Positions 1 to 8,894 are shown, numbered from the stretch's first letter. The stretch is 64,000 nt of DNA from Cyanobacteria bacterium FACHB-471 (GCA_014695345.1 JACJOC010000049.1:372001-436000); one strand, 5' to 3'. Made by a program: numbers and translations. The notes: generated by a model not told the origin, from the letters alone.

Positions 1-334
1 CAGGAGTTGCTAGACAGCGTGCCCCATCATGAATTAGCACATGTTCTGCAACCGCAGGTAGTGCCCGTAAACCGCGATAAACGGACTCTTGCCGAGTTGA
101 TCCGCCTTGAATAAAGCGGACTGACTTCGTTAAAGCTAAATCTGTCACAATTTCCTTGAAGTCCTGCCAGTCCTGAGGCTGTCCGACAATGCCGATCCAA
201 TGGATGCTGGGTGCAGCTTTGGCTGCCAGGAGCGTCCAGGCAAGCAGGGGTTTATCCAGGAGTGGCATGAGCAATTTGTTGCGGTTGCTCCCCATCCGCC
301 GACCGACTCCTGCTGCTGGAATTAATAGATACAC
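1..334 (-). CDS. ispD: 2-C-methyl-D-erythritol 4-phosphate cytidylyltransferase, N-terminal part (runs off left edge)
   Basis: IspD couples CTP to methylerythritol 4-phosphate in the non-mevalonate isoprenoid pathway, which feeds carotenoids, phytol and quinones in cyanobacteria. Only the first 111 codons are present. The N-terminal nucleotide-binding loop ([16 protein letters not shown], residues 5-20) is intact, followed by GGSTRQESV (77-85) and HDGAR (102-106), all family hallmarks. The start is a GTG: an in-frame TAG lies four codons upstream and no ATG is available in between; an AGGG-type ribosome site precedes it. It is divergent from the glycosyltransferase at 450. The C-terminal half lies outside the window, so integrity is unknown. 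Confidence 0.9.
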   Translation of the reverse strand, partial: MYLLIPAAGVGRRMGSNRNKLLMPLLDKPLLAWTLLAAKAAPSIHWIGIVGQPQDWQDFKEIVTDLALTKSVRFIQGGSTRQESVYRGLRALPAVAEHVLIHDGARCLATP

Positions 335-449
335 GATGTCCCTCTATCTAAATCACGAGACTAACTTTCTCACAGTGTGTTCTAATTAGGCATTTCACCG
401 AGTCTATGTTCCCTTAAAATAGGGGTGCGAATATGCGTAACAAAATATT

Positions 450-1415
450 ATGCGAATAGTGGCTCTTGTCCCTGGTGGGATTGGTGATCAAATTCTGTTC
501 TTTCCAACTCTGGATGACCTGAAGCGAACCTATCCTGATGCTCAAATCGATGTGGTCGTAGAACCAAGGGCAAAAAGTGCCTACCGGGTGTGCAAGTCGG
601 CGGATGAAATCATCCTATTCGACTTCAAAGACCGCAACAGTCCGGCGGATTGGGCAAACTTGCTGGGCGTAATTCGCGATCGCTACTACGACATTGCGCT
701 CTCCTTGGGGCAGCGATGGGGCGTTGGTTTCCTCCTTTGGTTGACTGGCACCGCTATGCGAGTTGGCTACAAAGGCAATGCAGGGGGGCAAATTTTTCTC
801 ACAAATACGGTTCCCCTCAAGTCTGAGCAGTACGCTGCTCACATGTATCATGACCTGCTGCAAGGTCTGGGAATCAATACTCCTTGCCCTGAGTTGTCGA
901 TTAGCATTCCCAAGCGGGATCTAGGGTGGGCTGAAGCCGAGCAAAAGCGATTGGGAATTCCGGGTAGCGGCTACGTGCTGATTCATGGCGGTTCTAGTGA
1001 ACTGGCACAGGCTAAAGGCATTGACAAAATTTATCCGGTCGAGAAATGGAAGCAAATTGTTCAGGATTTTCAGCAGCGACAGCCTGACCTACCGCTTGTA
1101 GTAGTGCAGGGACCAGAAGATCAGGAATTTGTTGCAGCATTAACCAAAGCCTGCCCCAATCTAAAAGTCACCACACCTGGAGATGTGGGCAAACTCGCTG
1201 CCATCATCGCTGGAGCAAATCTGCTGCTGTGTACAGACAGTGCCCCTATGCACCTGGCGGTGGCACTTAAGGTTTACACTCTGGCCCTATTTGGCCCAAC
1301 TGATCCCGCTAAGTTACTGCCCGCAAGCGACAAGTTCGTGGGAATCAAGTCCCCAACGGGAAATATTGCTGATATTGATCCTCAAACTGTGCTGAAGCAG
1401 GTTTGGGGAGGGTAG
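450..1415 (+). CDS. Glycosyltransferase family 9 (heptosyltransferase-like)
   Basis: A 321-residue GT9 protein. The family transfers sugars, classically heptose, onto lipopolysaccharide core on the cytoplasmic face of the inner membrane. The N-terminal Rossmann entry PGGIGDQILFFPTL (residues 8-21) and the C-terminal nucleotide-sugar site CTDSAPMHLA (about 261-270) followed by LFGPTDP are typical. It is followed after 21 nt by a GmhB-like phosphatase, so the two probably form an operon for a surface sugar. The acceptor and donor cannot be read from sequence; cyanobacterial LPS cores often lack classical heptose, so the name heptosyltransferase would be unsafe. Confidence 0.85.
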   Translation: MRIVALVPGGIGDQILFFPTLDDLKRTYPDAQIDVVVEPRAKSAYRVCKSADEIILFDFKDRNSPADWANLLGVIRDRYYDIALSLGQRWGVGFLLWLTGTAMRVGYKGNAGGQIFLTNTVPLKSEQYAAHMYHDLLQGLGINTPCPELSISIPKRDLGWAEAEQKRLGIPGSGYVLIHGGSSELAQAKGIDKIYPVEKWKQIVQDFQQRQPDLPLVVVQGPEDQEFVAALTKACPNLKVTTPGDVGKLAAIIAGANLLLCTDSAPMHLAVALKVYTLALFGPTDPAKLLPASDKFVGIKSPTGNIADIDPQTVLKQVWGG

Positions 1416-1436
1416 CCGCAAATTAGGGAAAGGGGT

Positions 1437-2042
1437 ATGGGTAGAACTGCCGTATTTCTCGACCGGGACGGGGTGCTGAATCTGGAAGCAGGCTACATCC
1501 GTCGCGTTGAGGATCTGCATCTAGTTCCCGGAGCGGCTCAGGCAGTGCGGCTGCTCAATGACCGAGGACTATTTTGCTGTCTGGTGTCTAACCAGTCTGG
1601 ACCAGCACGAGGCTACTATCCTGATAGCCATGTCCAGGCGTTACACCAGCGGCTTTGCAATTTACTGAGAGCTGAAGCAGGCGCAAGACTGAATGCGCTT
1701 TACTATTGCCCCTACCTTAGCCCACCAGAAGGCGGAATCAATCCTGAATTTGCCCGCTGGTCAACCTGGCGCAAACCCAATACGGGTATGTTAGTTGCCG
1801 CCGCTTGGGAGCACGACCTAGATCTGAGTACCAGCTTTATGGTGGGGGACAAGGCAACTGATATCGATTTGGCGCACAATGCAGCCTGTACTGGAATCTT
1901 GGTCCAAACGGGGTATGGCGATCGTGTCCTCAACAATACCTACCAACACGCCACCAAACCTGACTACATTGCCCCAGACTTGCCCGCCGCCGTTACCTGG
2001 ATTTTACAGTCCTCTTCTAACCCTCAGCCCCCAAGTCTCTAG
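1437..2042 (+). CDS. HAD-IIIA phosphatase, GmhB-like
   Basis: A 201-residue HAD-family hydrolase close to D-glycero-D-manno-heptose 1,7-bisphosphate 7-phosphatase. The nucleophile motif FLDRDGVLN (D9 and D11), the SNQSG motif II, the RKPNTGM lysine motif and VGDKATDI (motif IV) are all present. True GmhB enzymes carry a zinc loop with CPH...CxC; here the region reads CPYLSPPEGG...WSTWRKP, so the His and two of the Cys are gone. The fold and phosphatase chemistry look intact but the zinc clamp does not, and the substrate may differ. It follows the GT9 gene and converges on the next gene, with 4 nt between the stop codons. Confidence 0.8.
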   Translation: MGRTAVFLDRDGVLNLEAGYIRRVEDLHLVPGAAQAVRLLNDRGLFCCLVSNQSGPARGYYPDSHVQALHQRLCNLLRAEAGARLNALYYCPYLSPPEGGINPEFARWSTWRKPNTGMLVAAAWEHDLDLSTSFMVGDKATDIDLAHNAACTGILVQTGYGDRVLNNTYQHATKPDYIAPDLPAAVTWILQSSSNPQPPSL

Positions 2043-2046
2043 TCCT

Positions 2047-2523
2047 TCAGAATCGGATTAAATCAAAAAGATCATCCTCCAACTCATACCCCAACATCTT
2101 GATCATGAACTTGATCTTGGTGCGGCTGTTGATTCCTTGCTCTTGCATCCAGTGGGTCAACACAAAAATTTTGTGCATGACAAAAATTTCTAGCGCTTCC
2201 GGGTTGTACTGAATTCCTTCTGTGGGGCTGAACTGATGTGGCACCAGCATTGCAGCATAAAGCGCTAATTCTTTTTCCCAATTCAACAAGAATGGTAGCC
2301 AGGGATATTGAGCATCTAGCCGCACAAACCAAAGGCGAATCTCCGGAATTTCAGAAAGCTCTCTTGGATCGGTTGGGTCACGGGGATAATCAATTTCAAA
2401 CTGAAGCTGTTGTTCGTGGTTGGCGATCGCTCCTTCCTCTTGCCATGCCTGAATCACCATCTGAGCAGGCGACAGGTCAAGGCTGTGAATATGGTCAGAA
2501 TTAAGATGAAGTGTAGTCGTCAT
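2047..2523 (-). CDS. CRR6 family protein (NDH-1 assembly, NdhI maturation)
   Basis: CRR6 (chlororespiratory reduction 6, DUF1817) is needed to assemble the NdhI-containing arm of the photosynthetic NDH-1 complex in chloroplasts and has cyanobacterial homologues. The 158-residue product shows the family core EIRLWFVRLDAQYPWLPFLL, then LYAAMLVPHQFS, YNPEALEIFVMHKIF and the acidic C-terminal MLGYELEDDLFDLI. The start was set at the ATG; an in-frame TTG lies four codons upstream at 2535 and cannot be excluded. The gene converges on the HAD phosphatase. The assignment rests on recalled family motifs. Confidence 0.8.
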   Translation of the reverse strand: MTTTLHLNSDHIHSLDLSPAQMVIQAWQEEGAIANHEQQLQFEIDYPRDPTDPRELSEIPEIRLWFVRLDAQYPWLPFLLNWEKELALYAAMLVPHQFSPTEGIQYNPEALEIFVMHKIFVLTHWMQEQGINSRTKIKFMIKMLGYELEDDLFDLIRF

Positions 2524-2844
2524 GGCGTAGTTCAACAGAGGACATCCTCTGGATACTTTACCTAGAAAAGATTACAGTCGCTCAATTCCTGACTTTCAAT
2601 TCCTTGACTTTAGTAGGCATTTATAGCTTATCTAAGTTAAAGTGGTAGTGAGTTTGATTTGAGCTCTAATACATTTTTAGGATTTCTAGTCTTGCTTTAG
2701 GGCGATTTGCCTATTCTGCTTGAACTTTTTATTAGTAAACGAACAATAACCTTTGGTGCGTCTAGCTAAATAGAGGCTAAAGTTTCATCTTCACTTGAGA
2801 TCGGGTGAAGTGGGAACTAATAAACTGGGTGACTAACCTGTTGG
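2524..2844. other. Intergenic region between divergent crr6 and fur-type gene
   Basis: About 320 nt, AT-rich, holding the promoters of two divergently transcribed genes. No clear Fur or PerR box, repeat or RNA gene was recognised by eye. Confidence 0.5.
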
Positions 2845-3333
2845 ATGAGGTTGATGGTACGTGATATGCAAAATGAAGTCGCTACAAGAAAACCCATTAA
2901 ATCTCTAGAAGATGCGATTGACCGCTGTCAGGCATTAGGAATGCGTCTGAGCAAACAACGTCGCTTTATTTTAGAGTTACTTTGGCAGGCAAAGGAACAC
3001 CTGTCAGCCCGCGAAATTTACGATCGCCTCAATCAGCAGGGTAAAGCGATCGGTCATACGTCTGTTTATCAAAACCTGGAAGCTTTGTCTGGGCAAAATA
3101 TTATCGAATGTATTGAGCGATCGGACGGACGCCTTTACGGCAATGTGAGCGATCCCCACAGCCACATCAACTGCCTTGATACCAATCAAATCATGGACGT
3201 TCATGTCCAGCTTCCCGAGGATTTGCTGCGCCAAATTGAGCAGGAAACGGGAGTCCGGATCACCGATTACTGCATTAACTTCTATGGCTACAAAGCGCCT
3301 GAAACCGTTTCAGAACCTAGTGTGGTTGGTTAA
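2845..3333 (+). CDS. Fur family transcriptional regulator (PerR/FurC-like)
   Basis: A 162-residue Fur-superfamily repressor. The winged-helix half carries RLSKQRRFILELLWQ and HTSVYQNLEAL (DNA recognition helix); the dimer/metal half carries DPHSHINCLDT (about residues 111-121), a regulatory metal site. There are no CxxC pairs for the structural zinc seen in many Fur and Zur proteins, which fits the cyanobacterial FurC/PerR branch that senses peroxide. In-frame ATGs at 2845, 2854 and 2866 make the exact start uncertain. A strong terminator follows, so it is monocistronic. The Fur versus PerR role is inferred from motif content. Confidence 0.85.
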   Translation: MRLMVRDMQNEVATRKPIKSLEDAIDRCQALGMRLSKQRRFILELLWQAKEHLSAREIYDRLNQQGKAIGHTSVYQNLEALSGQNIIECIERSDGRLYGNVSDPHSHINCLDTNQIMDVHVQLPEDLLRQIEQETGVRITDYCINFYGYKAPETVSEPSVVG

Positions 3334-3359
3334 AGTTCTAAATTTTCTAGTTCCAAATG

Positions 3360-3407
3360 CTTGAAGGGGGAGTGTAGTCGTTGTCTCACTCCCCCTTCAA
3401 GTTTTTT
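3360..3407 (+). terminator. Rho-independent terminator after the Fur-type gene
   Basis: A perfect 15-bp inverted repeat (3360-3374 with 3387-3401, core CTTGAAGGGGGAGTG) is followed directly by six T residues. Confidence 0.9.
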
Positions 3408-3948
3408 AAAAGCCTTGCCTGGGGCGTGGCACACCAGAAGTAGGGGCGAAGCATTCGGGTAATGACTCTTGGTATTTTCAAGTGATTACTTGCCGAACGC
3501 TTCGCCCCTACGACTCAACGGCATCACGGCTTAACGATTTAGCACGACTGTTCGGCGATCGCGCAGAGTTGCTGAATAAGTCCCTTTAGCGATCGCCAAG
3601 GGGAAGCTAGAGCTACCTCAACTGCATTACCAAGCTGGAGCTTGGCAGCGAGTGCAAACATTCTCCAAAATCCCCGATTCCTTTAAGAAGCGGAATTTTT
3701 GCATCTCAAAGGAAATTTGGCAAATCACGTCTGAATTTTAACTGTATTCCAATTGAATTGAAATACAAAAGCGATTCATTTCTGGTACGATATCCGAGAC
3801 TTCCACCTGTTCTTGAGTGGGAGATGCGATCGCCCATTCCCTTGAGACGATGCAGGTATCTCGGTTCAACTCTTACTCACGACAGCCTCAAACCGTTGCT
3901 ATGTGCGTGAGATTCGTCAACAGGCACGACTCCTGGCAACTGAGTTGC
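3408..3948. other. Intergenic region with one dispersed palindromic repeat
   Basis: About 540 nt without a credible gene. It holds an inverted repeat of the GTAGGGGC family (arms 3441-3458 and 3493-3510) and, at 3750-3800, AT-rich DNA. A plus-strand ORF over 3817-4053 overlaps the downstream gene and shows no family resemblance. Confidence 0.5.
3441..3510. repeat. GTAGGGGC-type dispersed inverted repeat
   Basis: Arms TAGGGGCGAAGCATTCGG and CCGAACGCTTCGCCCCTA pair over 18 positions with one mismatch, separated by 34 nt. The same arm sequence recurs at 20347-20418. Confidence 0.8.
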
Positions 3949-4386
3949 TCACGCTTCAGGGGGGTGATGGGTTTCGATAAATTGCTTCAGGTGTGGCTGG
4001 TCTGGCTCAAGACCAAGCTGTTCTGCCTGTTCGGTCAGCTCTTCTGGCGATAGGTTTTCCTGAGTGGCTTTGGCAATTAGGGCGATCGCCCCTGCCCTTG
4101 CTCCCGCCCCACAGTGAATCAAAACGGGCTTTGGCAAACCTTCCAGTGCCTCTAACGCTTCTGAAACCTGACCGTTGCTGAGATTGGAATTGCTCAATGG
4201 AACGTTGCTGTACGCCAACCCTGCTGCCTCAGCCTGCTGCTGCTCGTCGCTCAAAACGCCTGCCTCATCAGGCGATCGCAAATTTAACACTGATTTGAAC
4301 CCTTCTGCTGCTGCCTGCTGAAGCTGTTCAGGAGTCACCTGCCCCGCAATGCTCAACTCGTCACTTACTCGCTTTGGTTCGCCCAT
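3949..4386 (-). CDS. DUF442 / Blh-type protein-tyrosine-phosphatase-like protein
   Basis: A 145-residue protein of the beta-lactamase-hydrolase-like phosphatase family. It has the DUF442 entry SIAGQVTPEQLQQAAAEGFK, then SVLNLRSPDE and the phosphatase loop VLIHCGAGARAG, where the Cys and Arg form the phosphate-binding cradle. Length matches stand-alone DUF442 proteins. No neighbour is transcribed with it. Its substrate is unknown; in other bacteria this domain is linked to sulfide oxidation or regulation, which may matter beside a sulfur locus, but that is inference. Confidence 0.8.
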   Translation of the reverse strand: MGEPKRVSDELSIAGQVTPEQLQQAAAEGFKSVLNLRSPDEAGVLSDEQQQAEAAGLAYSNVPLSNSNLSNGQVSEALEALEGLPKPVLIHCGAGARAGAIALIAKATQENLSPEELTEQAEQLGLEPDQPHLKQFIETHHPPEA

Positions 4387-4564
4387 TGTTCCTCTACCGC
4401 TCTCTCAAAAAGTTTCCTGGTGCCATTCCCAACTCAAATCGAGAAATCAGTCAACGGATTGTGCAAACTCCTGCCAATCTACAAATCCCGGTAGGCTGTG
4501 TTGGATTCAGCAGAGGAGAATCACAATCCGTTCACTGAGAAGAGTTAGGAGCTGCACGGGCAAG

Positions 4565-4578
4565 GTATGAACCTGTAC
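4565..4578 (+). promoter_or_regulatory. Possible NtcA-type site GTA-N8-TAC
   Basis: The sequence reads GTATGAACCTGTAC, an exact GTA-N8-TAC match, and an AT-rich TATACC hexamer lies about 22 nt downstream. Such short matches arise by chance in 64 kb, so this is only suggestive. Confidence 0.3.
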
Positions 4579-4593
4579 CTTTAATCAAAAATT

Positions 4594-4619
4594 TACGATA
4601 TACCGACGTATTTACCGTA
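4594..4619. promoter_or_regulatory. Dyad operator candidate, distal site of ssu promoter
   Basis: TACGAT, 14 nt, ACCGTA. It shares spacing and half-sites (one mismatch) with the dyads at 4791-4816 and 15265-15290; all three contain ACCGTA in the right half. Confidence 0.45.
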
Positions 4620-4790
4620 GATTATTTGATTGATTAGAAGCTTCCCACAGGACTGCTCAAAAAGCAAGATCGGTCATGAAAATTTTGGTCTACTTCAAGT
4701 CGTAGGCTGGAACGCTTGCTGAGAAAAGAATACGAAAGAAGCTTGCTTTCTCAAGTTAACTGTGCAATATTCCTCCTTAATCTGATTAAA

Positions 4791-4816
4791 TACAGTAATG
4801 CGATCGACTTACCGTA
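4791..4816. promoter_or_regulatory. Dyad operator candidate, proximal site of ssu promoter
   Basis: TACAGT, 14 nt, ACCGTA, ending 68 nt before the ssuA1 start. The spacer contains ATCGACT, which also occurs in the spacer of the copy upstream of the Crp-type gene (15265-15290). Confidence 0.55.
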
Positions 4817-4884
4817 TTTTGCATGAGGATGAATGGTCTTCCAGCCAGTCGCTTTAGGGCGATCGCACTTGTAGAAAGAGGGTT

Positions 4885-5931
4885 ATGAGCAATTCAGGAA
4901 TTTCGGTTTTCACAGGACTAAGGCGCTTTCGGCAAGTTTGGCGGCACCGAATGGTGTCACTGCTGTTTGTGCTGGGGCTGGGTTTGAGCCTGGTGGTTGC
5001 GTCCTGTAGCCCAGCAACCGTTTCTGGTGACTCAGCAGCTTCTCCATCTGCACCTGCCGAGAGCCGAGTGGTGAGAATTGGGCACCAAAAGTTTGACCCC
5101 TTCACGCTGGTCAAAGCCAGGGGTGGATTAGAGAAACGCTTGCAGGAATTGAACGCAACCGTTGAGTGGACAGAGTTTCAGGCTGGGCCGCCGATGCTAG
5201 AAGCGCTCAACGTCGGCAGCATTGATGTGGCCCGGACGGGTGATGCGCCGCCCGTATTTGCTCAAGCGGCAGATGCTCCTCTGGTTTACGTGGGCGGCAG
5301 TACCCCCAAAGATCGCAGCTCTGCCCTGTTAGTGCCTGCGGATTCGCCGGTGCAGTCTGTCGAAGATTTACGCGGCAAAAGGATTGCCTACACCCGCGGA
5401 TCGAGCGCGAATTACTTGCTAGCGGTCATTTTGGAGGAAAGGGGGCTGCAATGGAGCGATGTGGAGGCGATTAACCTGGCTCCGGCAGATGCGCGGGCTG
5501 CGTTTGAGCAAAAGAGCATTGACGGCTGGGTGATTTGGGACCCTTTCTATGCAGCGGCTCAAGAGCAGGTTGACGCACGGGTGATTCGGGATAGTGAGGG
5601 GCTAGCAGCAAATCGAGATTTCTACTTAGCCACAAATTCCTTCGCGGCTGAGAATGCTGACGTGATTGAGGCGATCGCCGCTGAAACGCAATCCGTAGCA
5701 GAGTGGGCAGAGGCAAACCCAGATGAAGTGGTCGGCATTTTGTCCCCCATTCTGGGCATCGAAGCGCCCATTTTGGATGTGGTCAACGCCAGACGCAACT
5801 ACAGCTTTGAGCCAATTAACGGCGACATGGTCGCAGAACAGCAGAAAATTGCCGACACCTTTTTTGAACTGGAGCTGATTCCCAAGCAGGTAAAGGTGCA
5901 GGACGTGATTTGGCAAAAACCTCCTGCTTGA
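4885..5931 (+). CDS. ssuA: Aliphatic sulfonate ABC transporter substrate-binding lipoprotein, copy 1
   Basis: A 348-residue periplasmic binding protein that captures alkanesulfonates for the SsuBC transporter. A twin-basic N-terminus and hydrophobic stretch end in the lipobox VASC, so the mature protein is lipid-anchored. SsuA motifs follow: [79 protein letters not shown]. The next gene is a close paralogue, 75 nt downstream, and the rest of the ssu operon follows on the same strand. It is preceded by two operator candidates. Specificity relative to its twin cannot be told from sequence. Confidence 0.92.
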   Translation: MSNSGISVFTGLRRFRQVWRHRMVSLLFVLGLGLSLVVASCSPATVSGDSAASPSAPAESRVVRIGHQKFDPFTLVKARGGLEKRLQELNATVEWTEFQAGPPMLEALNVGSIDVARTGDAPPVFAQAADAPLVYVGGSTPKDRSSALLVPADSPVQSVEDLRGKRIAYTRGSSANYLLAVILEERGLQWSDVEAINLAPADARAAFEQKSIDGWVIWDPFYAAAQEQVDARVIRDSEGLAANRDFYLATNSFAAENADVIEAIAAETQSVAEWAEANPDEVVGILSPILGIEAPILDVVNARRNYSFEPINGDMVAEQQKIADTFFELELIPKQVKVQDVIWQKPPA

Positions 5932-6006
5932 ATTGTTGCGTGCCTGAGCCGCGCAACAATTCAAGCTCCTAAACAGCGCAAGGGATAAAGCACGAGGAAT
6001 AAGGAA

Positions 6007-7056
6007 ATGACAGGGTTAGGGCGTTCGATGGGTGGATTTCGTTGGATTGAGTCGATTTTGAGTTTTTGGGGAAGGCGATCGCAGCGCCTTTTCTCCATCT
6101 TGTTTGCTTTGGGATTAGGGCTGAGCCTGAGTTTGGCAGCTTGCAGCCCTAGCGAAGCTCCTAGCAGCGAGGGGACTAGCCCTGGCACATCCTCAACAGC
6201 GACTCAAACGATCAACATTGGCTACCAGAAATTTGGCACACTCAACATTCTCAAAGCCAGAGGTGGGTTAGAAGAACGGCTGCAACCGCTTGGCTTTGCG
6301 GTGCAGTGGACTGAGTTTCCGGCAGGTCCACAGCTTTTGGAAGCGCTGAATGTCGGCAGCATTGTGTTTGGTCACACCGGGGAAGCTCCGCCGATTTTTG
6401 CTCAGGCTGCGGGTGCGCCCCTGGTCTACATCGGCAATGAACCTGCTAGCCCCGCTAGTGAAGCGATTTTGATTCCAAAGGACTCCCAGATTCAGTCGGT
6501 GGCTGATCTGCGCGGTAAGCGGGTGGTGCTGAATAAGGGATCTAACGTCCACTACCTGCTGGTTAAGGCGATCGAGGATGCAGGCTTGCAGTTGAGCGAC
6601 ATTGAGGTGGTGTTTTTACCGCCTGCTGATGCCAGAGCCGCATTCGAGCAGGGCAGCGTGGATGCCTGGGTAATTTGGGACCCTTTCTTTGCAGCCGCTG
6701 AAGATGCGATCGGGGCAAAGGTGCTGCGCGATGGTGAAGGGTTAGTTGCCAATCGAGAGTTTTACCTGGGATCGCGTGACTTTGCTTCCCAAAATCCAGA
6801 GGTGGTCGAGGCGTTACTGGCTGAAATTCAAGCAGTCGATCAGTGGTCAGTTGAAAATCCAACCGAATTGGCAGAACTGCTTTCGCCTGAATTAGGCATT
6901 GAAGTGCCAACGCTCGAAAAAGTGGTACAGCGGCGCAAATACGGTGCAGAACCGATCACGGATGAGGTGATCGCCGACCAGCAGGAGATTGCCGACACCT
7001 TCCACGAACTGGGCTTGATCCCCGAAAAGATCAACGTTCAAGACGCGAAGTTATAG
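6007..7056 (+). CDS. ssuA: Aliphatic sulfonate ABC transporter substrate-binding lipoprotein, copy 2
   Basis: A 349-residue paralogue of the preceding SsuA, collinear along its whole length, with lipobox LAAC and the same family landmarks ([80 protein letters not shown]). The ligand-pocket neighbourhood differs between the two (RTGDAPPVF in copy 1, HTGEAPPIF here), so they may bind different sulfonates through one permease. It ends 7 nt before ssuD. A local tandem duplication is the simplest origin. Confidence 0.92.
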   Translation: MTGLGRSMGGFRWIESILSFWGRRSQRLFSILFALGLGLSLSLAACSPSEAPSSEGTSPGTSSTATQTINIGYQKFGTLNILKARGGLEERLQPLGFAVQWTEFPAGPQLLEALNVGSIVFGHTGEAPPIFAQAAGAPLVYIGNEPASPASEAILIPKDSQIQSVADLRGKRVVLNKGSNVHYLLVKAIEDAGLQLSDIEVVFLPPADARAAFEQGSVDAWVIWDPFFAAAEDAIGAKVLRDGEGLVANREFYLGSRDFASQNPEVVEALLAEIQAVDQWSVENPTELAELLSPELGIEVPTLEKVVQRRKYGAEPITDEVIADQQEIADTFHELGLIPEKINVQDAKL

Positions 7057-7063
7057 AAGGAGC

Positions 7064-8212
7064 ATGGACGCAATGGATGTACTTTGGTTTATTCCCACTC
7101 ATGGTGAAGGGCGCTATCTGGGCACCTCAGTCGGCGGTAGAGCGATCACGCCGGAATACTTGCAGCAGCTTGCCGGGGCGATCGACCAATTAGGGTTTGT
7201 CGGGGCGCTGTTGCCGACGGGGCGTTCCTGTGAAGATGCTTGGATTACGGCGGCATCGCTAATTCCGGTGACAAAGCGGATGAAGTTCTTAGTCGCAATT
7301 CGTCCTGGGCTTTCTTCTCCTGGAATGTCAGCGCGAATGGCAGCTACCTTTGACCGGATGTCAGGCGGGCGGCTAATGGTGAATGTGGTGACGGGCGGCG
7401 ACCCGGTAGAGTTGGCGGGGGATGGACTGCACCTGAGCCATAGCGATCGCTATCAGCTAACCGACGAATTTCTCTCCGTCTGGCGCGAGGTCATGGGCGG
7501 TGAAGCAGTGGACTTCAAAGGACAGTACCTCGATATCAAAGGCGGCAAGCTGATGTTTCCGCCGGTGCAGTCTCCTTATCCGCCGCTCTACTTTGGCGGA
7601 TCATCGCCTGCGGCAAAGCAAGTCGCGGCTAAGCACGTCGATTTGTATCTAACCTGGGGTGAACCTCCGGCTCAAGTGGCAGAAAAAATTGCCGAAGTCC
7701 GACAGCTTGCCGCAGAGCAAGGTAGAACGATTCGGTTTGGCATTCGCCTGCATGTGATCGTGCGCGAAACCACCTCCGAAGCCTGGGACGCTGCGAATGA
7801 TTTGATCAAGCATTTGGATGACAGCACGATCGCTGCTGCTCAAGCTGCGTTAGATCGGTCCGACTCAGAAGGACAGCGGCGCATGATGCAGCTTCATAAC
7901 GGTAGCCGTGATGCGCTGGAGATTAGTCCCAACCTTTGGGCCGGAGTTGGTCTGGTGCGCGGTGGAGCCGGAACTGCACTGGTAGGCGATGCCGACACAG
8001 TTGCCGCTCGAATGCAGGAATACGCCGACCTGGGCATCGACACCTTTATCTTCTCTGGTTATCCCCATTTGGAAGAGGCTTACCGAGTAGCAGAACTGCT
8101 GTTCCCGAAACTGCCGATCGCCAAAATACCATCGGTCATTGCTCCCAGTCGCTATCTCAGCCCCATCGGGGAAATTATGGCAAACGACCGAATTCCCACT
8201 GCTGCTAGTTAG
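7064..8212 (+). CDS. ssuD: FMNH2-dependent alkanesulfonate monooxygenase
   Basis: SsuD cleaves the C-S bond of alkanesulfonates using FMNH2 and oxygen, releasing sulfite and an aldehyde in the cytoplasm. The 382-residue product is a luciferase-like barrel that begins [13 protein letters not shown] and contains TGRSCEDAW, which places a Cys where the E. coli enzyme has Cys54, and RLHVIVRET, matching the active-site Arg/His pair. [14 protein letters not shown] is the flavin-phosphate region. An AGAAGGAG ribosome site precedes the ATG; an in-frame ATG nine nt later is the alternative start. Its flavin reductase partner is the next gene. Confidence 0.95.
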   Translation: MDAMDVLWFIPTHGEGRYLGTSVGGRAITPEYLQQLAGAIDQLGFVGALLPTGRSCEDAWITAASLIPVTKRMKFLVAIRPGLSSPGMSARMAATFDRMSGGRLMVNVVTGGDPVELAGDGLHLSHSDRYQLTDEFLSVWREVMGGEAVDFKGQYLDIKGGKLMFPPVQSPYPPLYFGGSSPAAKQVAAKHVDLYLTWGEPPAQVAEKIAEVRQLAAEQGRTIRFGIRLHVIVRETTSEAWDAANDLIKHLDDSTIAAAQAALDRSDSEGQRRMMQLHNGSRDALEISPNLWAGVGLVRGGAGTALVGDADTVAARMQEYADLGIDTFIFSGYPHLEEAYRVAELLFPKLPIAKIPSVIAPSRYLSPIGEIMANDRIPTAAS

Positions 8213-8232
8213 TTCATTTTGGAGTATTACAG

Positions 8233-8787
8233 ATGTCAGTTTTAGCGATCGCCGGAAGCCCTTCCCACCCCTCTCGTACCTATTCTGTGCTGGAGTATGC
8301 CAAACAACACCTAGAGGCAGAAAGGGTATCCACCACTTTATTTTCAGTGCGAGATTTGCCCGCCGAAGCGCTGCTGTTTGCCCAGTTTGACGACCCTGCT
8401 GTGAAGGAGGCGATCGCCCTGGTTGAGCAAGCTAGCGCCATCATTATTTCCACTCCCGTTTATAAAGCTGCATACACAGGCGTTTTAAAAGCATTCCTGG
8501 ATCTGCTGCCGCAAAATGCACTGGTGGGTAAGCCGATTTTGCCGATCGCCACAGGTGGCACGATCGCCCATTTACTGTCGATTGACTACGCCCTTAAACC
8601 CGTCCTCTCTACCCTGGGGGCACGACACATTTTTGCGGGCGTTTACATCGTCGATAGCCAAATCCAGCGACTGCCCGACGGTGGATTTCAGTTTGCTGAA
8701 GAGGTTGAACAGCGACTCCAGATTTCTCTGAATGAACTGATTGCAAGCTTGCAACCCACTCAAGCGCTCGTAAGCAGCGCCAGCTAA
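8233..8787 (+). CDS. ssuE: NAD(P)H-dependent FMN reductase of the sulfonate pathway
   Basis: SsuE supplies reduced FMN to SsuD. The 184-residue flavodoxin-like fold shows the phosphate loop IAGSPSHPSRTYSV at the N-terminus and STPVYKAAYTGVLKAFLDLLP, diagnostic for SsuE/MsuE. A GGAG ribosome site precedes the ATG and the gap from ssuD is 20 nt. The 130-nt gap to ssuC holds an inverted repeat, which could reduce expression of the transporter genes relative to the enzymes. Confidence 0.93.
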   Translation: MSVLAIAGSPSHPSRTYSVLEYAKQHLEAERVSTTLFSVRDLPAEALLFAQFDDPAVKEAIALVEQASAIIISTPVYKAAYTGVLKAFLDLLPQNALVGKPILPIATGGTIAHLLSIDYALKPVLSTLGARHIFAGVYIVDSQIQRLPDGGFQFAEEVEQRLQISLNELIASLQPTQALVSSAS

Positions 8788-8817
8788 TTCAGGGAAATCT
8801 GGTTTTCTTATAAATCC

Positions 8818-8894
8818 GTAGGTTGGGTGGAGCAGAGCGAAACCCAACGCAATCTCCGCTCCTGTTGGGTTCCGCTTTGCTTCACCCAACCTAC
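8818..8894. repeat. Inverted repeat GTAGGTTGGGTG...CACCCAACCTAC inside the ssu operon
   Basis: Twelve-base perfect outer arms (8818-8829 and 8883-8894), with internal GAAACCCAAC and GTTGGGTTCC segments that also pair. It lies between ssuE and ssuC and looks like a REP-type mobile palindrome. Confidence 0.75.

Larger units (their letters stand above)
4387..4884. other. Regulatory region upstream of the sulfonate operon
   Basis: A 498-nt gap between the divergent DUF442 gene and ssuA1. It contains an NtcA-like GTA-N8-TAC site (4565-4578) and two TACnGT-N14-ACnGTA dyads (4594-4619, 4791-4816), annotated separately. No ORF in it looks real. Confidence 0.6.

Noticed and set aside
189-389. 66-aa plus-strand ORF
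   Set aside because: Antisense to ispD, which has clear catalytic motifs.
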